A DNA stretch of 32,842 bases from an uncultured Myxococcaceae bacterium (GTDB taxonomy: Bacteria; Myxococcota_A; Polyangia; Polyangiales; Ga0077539), in contig CAMFHP010000101.1 of assembly GCA_945952225.1 (NCBI GenBank), forward strand, positions 1 to 32,842, written 5' to 3'. The notes beneath the pieces are model-generated. The model worked only from the letters and a program-made list of their open reading frames with translations, ran no database searches and was not told where the DNA came from. The stretch's first letter is position 1; the number at the start of each line of letters is the position of its first letter. The position numbers and the translations under genes were made by a program. Positions 30,035 through 32,842 of the stretch are shown here, one piece after another.

Positions 30035-31279
30035 TCAGTCGTCGTCGCGCACGGGGGCCGTGAGGATCATCCGAAGCTCGCGGTCGCGGTCGCTGCGCCA
30101 CCCGCGGAGGGTCTGTGGACTCTCGTCGAGCACGGCGGCGTCGACCACGAGCACCGCGTCGGACTCCGGTCCGTCGAAGAGGCGCATCGCGACGGCGAAC
30201 CACCACGGCTCGGGGAAGCGCGCGTCCTCCGCGAGCAGGGCGCGCACACGCTCGACGAAGCTGCGCTTCTCGGTGCGGTCGCGCGCACCGAGCCACGGCG
30301 TGAGCACCGCGGTGAAGGTCGCGAGGCGGGCGTGTGCCTCGGCGCGGCGCGCGAGCCAGTCGTTCACCTCGTGGCGCGCGAACTCCACGGCCTCCCAGTC
30401 GAGGCCGAAGCGCGCGAGGCGAGGCAGCAGCTCGGACCCATCGCACAGGTCGAGGAGCCACGCGACCCGTCGCGCGCGTCCGGCGCCGAGGCGCGTGCGG
30501 TAGGCGTGCAGGCGGAGGTACGCCGCGGTCTTGATCTTCAGCAGCCGCGGGGCGCCGTCGGCGGTGACGAAGCGCGCGACGACACCTTCCGAGCCCTTCC
30601 ACGCGCGCACGTGGGCGAGCGCGTCGTCGAGGTCTGCGGGGAGCGCGTGCACGGCGGCCTGCGCGACGCCCGTCTCGCGGGTCACGTGGTCGAGCATGGG
30701 CGCGTCCCAGCGCGGGGTGAGCGTGCGCTTCGAGACCGCGCCGAGCAGATGGAACCGCGGCGCCTCGTAGCGCAGCACCACGGCGCGCGCGGGCGACACG
30801 AACTCGAAGAGCAGCGAGTGGTCTTCGAGCAACGGATCGCGACGGAGGAACTCCGTGAGCTTCGGGTAGTGCGCGGCCACCGTGGGCTCCACGTCGGGGG
30901 CGAACTCACCGAGCGTGCGGCTCCCGCGCGTGCGCAGTCGGGCAGCGCCCGCGATGCGGTCGGCGACGAGCAGCGAGCCATCAAGCTTCTCGGCGAACTG
31001 CACCGCGCCCCGCGCCATGGCCTCGGCGAACGCGCGGTCGTGTCCCTCGTGCTCGCCGTAGTTGAAGAACTTCGGAAAGCCCGCGGACACCACGTGCCCC
31101 CGCGCATCGAGCACGAGCGAGCGCAGGCGCAGCTCGTCGTCGCCCCAGCGGTAGTTGTCCTTCAGCGGAATCACCAGCGTCTCGCCGCCGTCGTCGACGA
31201 CCTTGAACCGCGTGCGGTCGAGCGCGCGGGAGTCGACGTGATGGTTCGCAGACGTGTCGTGCGGTGGGTCGCCGTGCAT
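30035..31279 (-). CDS. ATP-dependent RNA ligase, T4 Rnl1-like
   Basis: A 414-aa protein with the covalent nucleotidyltransferase motifs in order: motif I EKLDGSLL (Lys98 is the expected AMP-accepting residue), RTRGSR just after, motif III LLFEFVSP (about 156-163), motif IV EGVVAR (231-236) and motif V LLKIKT (246-251). The segment FPKFFNYGE ahead of motif I is the T4 Rnl1-type signature and separates it from Rnl2-type or DNA ligases. The C-terminal 150 residues are helical. Such enzymes join 5'-phosphate and 3'-hydroxyl RNA ends using ATP, often in tRNA repair. The start is firm, with GGAGGAGG a few bases before ATG 31279. No kinase/phosphatase (Pnkp-type) or anticodon-nuclease gene is adjacent. 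A longer upstream frame is spurious. Confidence 0.88.
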   Translation of the reverse strand: MHGDPPHDTSANHHVDSRALDRTRFKVVDDGGETLVIPLKDNYRWGDDELRLRSLVLDARGHVVSAGFPKFFNYGEHEGHDRAFAEAMARGAVQFAEKLDGSLLVADRIAGAARLRTRGSRTLGEFAPDVEPTVAAHYPKLTEFLRRDPLLEDHSLLFEFVSPARAVVLRYEAPRFHLLGAVSKRTLTPRWDAPMLDHVTRETGVAQAAVHALPADLDDALAHVRAWKGSEGVVARFVTADGAPRLLKIKTAAYLRLHAYRTRLGAGRARRVAWLLDLCDGSELLPRLARFGLDWEAVEFARHEVNDWLARRAEAHARLATFTAVLTPWLGARDRTEKRSFVERVRALLAEDARFPEPWWFAVAMRLFDGPESDAVLVVDAAVLDESPQTLRGWRSDRDRELRMILTAPVRDDD

Positions 31280-31341
31280 GGGTGCCTCCTCCCCGAAGGG
31301 TCGCGCACCGTAGCAGCGCGCGCGCGTCGGGCAACGTGGGG

Positions 31342-32838
31342 TCAGCGCGGGTCGTCGTCGTAGCGCGGGCGGCGCACGGCCATCGAGGCGAGCTGCGCGA
31401 GCGGCAGGCACTCGTGCTCCGCGGTGAGCATCGCGCCGATGCCCGCAGCGTTCGGACGACGCCGCGCGGTCGCTGCCACCGTGTCGTCCGCAGCCATGCC
31501 CCGGAGCCGCGCGCACGCGAGGTCGAGGACCTCCACCTCGGGACCATCCTCCTGTGCGGGAGCCTGCGCGCATCCGTCGAGGGTGTACCGATGGGCCACC
31601 GCGTCGGTGCTCGTGAAGCGCCCGTCGGGGAGCGCGTGCGCCAGCGCATCGGGCCCCGCGTGCGCGACGCCCTCCAGCCCGCAGCCGTCGACGGTGAACC
31701 ACGGCGAGGGGAGCACCAGGTCGAGGCGTCCGTCTCCGTCGGCGTCGGTGAGCGACACGATCTGCGACTCCCACCGCGCGCCCGGCGCGTAGCGCGCGAT
31801 GGACCCGCGTTGCACCGTGAGAAACTCCGTCGCCACCATGCCCGGGCCCTCGATCGAGCGCGTGTGCGTGCGCAGCAGCACCTCGGGCACGCCGTCGCCG
31901 TCGTAGTCGCTCGCGAGCTCCAGGCCCGCCACGTCCCAGCCCGTGACCGCGCAGCGCAGCACGCGCGACGCGCGAAGCACCCGTCCCCGCGTGGGGCGCC
32001 ATTCGAGCGTCGCGGCGATCTCCACCGCGGGCTCTTCGTCCTCGCCGTGGGGCAGCGCGCGCGAGGCCCCGAAGCGCAGCGCCCACACGCCCTGCGGCGA
32101 GGCCACACACGCGGGAAGCTCCGAGGTCTCGACGTGCGGCGCGAGGCCACCCTCCATCGACTGCGCCTCGGCCACACGCTCCGCCGCCGCGAGGGTCCGC
32201 GTGTTCTCGATCAGCACCGCCACACAACGCGCATCGACGGGCGGCGCCACGGGCGCAGGGGAGACCGCGGAACGCTGCGCCGGTGCACGCTCGACGAGGG
32301 GCAGGGGCGCGCCCTCGAACGCACGCAGCAACGGGATCACGGGCATCGCGCGGAGGGCCGTCTCGATGCGCGCCACCGCCTCGTCGTGCACGAGGTCGGG
32401 CGTCGAGGCGCGCGCCGCGTGGCGCACACGCGCGAGCGCCTCGTCGAGCGGGAGTCCCCACGCCTGCGCGCACACCGCATCGAGCACGAGCTGCCGCGCC
32501 GCCGTCGCGCGGTCGACGTCCTCGGGCGGCGTGCGCTCGGCGGTGCGCGCGGTGATCTCCACGGGCGCGAAACACACGGCGCGGAGGGCGGCGCGGGTCA
32601 CGTCGTCGTCGACGGCGAAGCGTCCGTCGGGGAGCGCGTGGGCCACGAGCGCGGCGGGCACCCAGGTCATCGATCCGTCTTCGCTGCCGAAGCGTCCGAG
32701 GTCGGGCCACGGGATCACCCGGTCGTCGAGCCCGTCGCCGTCGAGGTCTTCGTTGCGCGCGTGGGCGAACTCTGGCGGCGACGCTTCGGGCTCGCGGTGC
32801 GGCGCGGCGCGCCGGGGCGTCGCGGGGGCTGCCGCCAC
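31342..32838 (-). CDS. FG-GAP/VCBS-like protein with duplicated calcium-loop module (right end, 5' likely missing)
   Basis: At least 498 aa; the frame reaches the right edge, with a GTG at 32838 as the last possible start, so the N-terminus and any signal peptide are probably beyond the window. Two similar modules are visible: DLDGDGLDDRVIPWP...AHALPDGRF at residues 31-89 and DADGDGRLDLVLPSP...AHALPDGRF at 365-423. A third acidic loop, DYDGDGVPE, lies between. DxDGDGxxD loops are typical of FG-GAP/VCBS propeller repeats, which bind calcium in secreted or surface proteins. The middle part (about 95-350) is not recognised. Several Cys residues fit an extracellular protein. It lies 62 bp upstream of the RNA ligase, same strand. 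Confidence 0.72.
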   Translation of the reverse strand: MAAAPATPRRAAPHREPEASPPEFAHARNEDLDGDGLDDRVIPWPDLGRFGSEDGSMTWVPAALVAHALPDGRFAVDDDVTRAALRAVCFAPVEITARTAERTPPEDVDRATAARQLVLDAVCAQAWGLPLDEALARVRHAARASTPDLVHDEAVARIETALRAMPVIPLLRAFEGAPLPLVERAPAQRSAVSPAPVAPPVDARCVAVLIENTRTLAAAERVAEAQSMEGGLAPHVETSELPACVASPQGVWALRFGASRALPHGEDEEPAVEIAATLEWRPTRGRVLRASRVLRCAVTGWDVAGLELASDYDGDGVPEVLLRTHTRSIEGPGMVATEFLTVQRGSIARYAPGARWESQIVSLTDADGDGRLDLVLPSPWFTVDGCGLEGVAHAGPDALAHALPDGRFTSTDAVAHRYTLDGCAQAPAQEDGPEVEVLDLACARLRGMAADDTVAATARRRPNAAGIGAMLTAEHECLPLAQLASMAVRRPRYDDDPR

Positions 32839-32842
32839 GGGC

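Noticed and set aside
28775-31363. 862-codon open frame on the + strand
   Set aside because: Antisense to the MopE-repeat lipoprotein and the RNA ligase, both well supported; no domain in the translation.
31280-32710. In-frame upstream extension of the RNA ligase to 891 residues
   Set aside because: The extension overlaps the FG-GAP-like gene in another frame, is Arg-rich and has no domain; a strong ribosome-binding site supports the start at 31279.

Overview
The window is very GC-rich, almost entirely coding DNA with strong third-position GC bias. It comes most plausibly from a myxobacterium (Myxococcota, perhaps a Polyangiales/Sandaracinaceae-type genome). The markers are a MYXO-CTERM sorting tail, DUF4215-type Cys-rich repeats, MopE-type CNGxDDDCDGxVDE repeats, an AgmX/PglI C-terminal domain, a kinase-ATPase fusion and many lipoproteins with Asp-rich stalks. 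The taxonomic call is inference; there is no rRNA or tRNA gene here. No insertion sequence, prophage, CRISPR array or integrase was seen, and no gap between genes exceeds 300 bases (the largest, 213 bp at 26099-26311, is a regulatory region).

Layout. 1-1628 (-): Ser/Thr kinase with a C-terminal NTPase-like region, cut by the left edge. 1794-3573 (+): an unknown membrane-anchored protein and a stand-alone receiver protein, ending at a strong hairpin shared with the convergent next unit. 3644-6409 (-): SCP2 protein, alpha-methylacyl-CoA racemase and CHAD protein in one direction, with a possible fatty-acid-type operator in front. 6550-9984 (+): four envelope proteins (two lipoproteins, a tail-anchored protein, an AgmX/PglI-type protein). 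10001-12197 (-): 2-TM/PH-like protein, a CLC channel whose key residues fit the fluoride-specific CLC-F branch, and a small 2-TM protein. 12252-15146 (-): 964-aa Cys-rich MYXO-CTERM surface protein. 15346-16611 (+): lipoprotein S41 peptidase. 16615-20093 (-): tandem pair of TM/PH-like paralogues behind a membrane-tethered metallo-beta-lactamase-fold hydrolase. 20160-21065 (+): LysR regulator divergent from that hydrolase. 21089-26098 (-): compact operon of histidine kinase, sigma-54-dependent response regulator, MFS transporter and aldo/keto reductase. 26312-27529 (+): YHYH-domain lipoprotein, divergent from the kinase. 27641-28672 (+): Rpn/PD-(D/E)XK nuclease. 28691-32838 (-): MopE-repeat lipoprotein, Rnl1-like RNA ligase and an FG-GAP-like protein running to the right edge.

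How parts may work together. The best candidate system is the two-component operon with the YHYH gene. Two 13-bp palindromes, 22 bp apart, lie about 50-80 bp upstream of a -24/-12-like element in front of the YHYH gene. This is the expected layout for control by the sigma-54 activator encoded divergently. Second is the tandem TM/PH paralogue pair: the proteins have diverged widely, yet each gene is preceded by a near-identical 55-bp segment (52/55). Third is the CLC-F-like antiporter paired with a tiny membrane protein and no fluoride riboswitch visible next to it.
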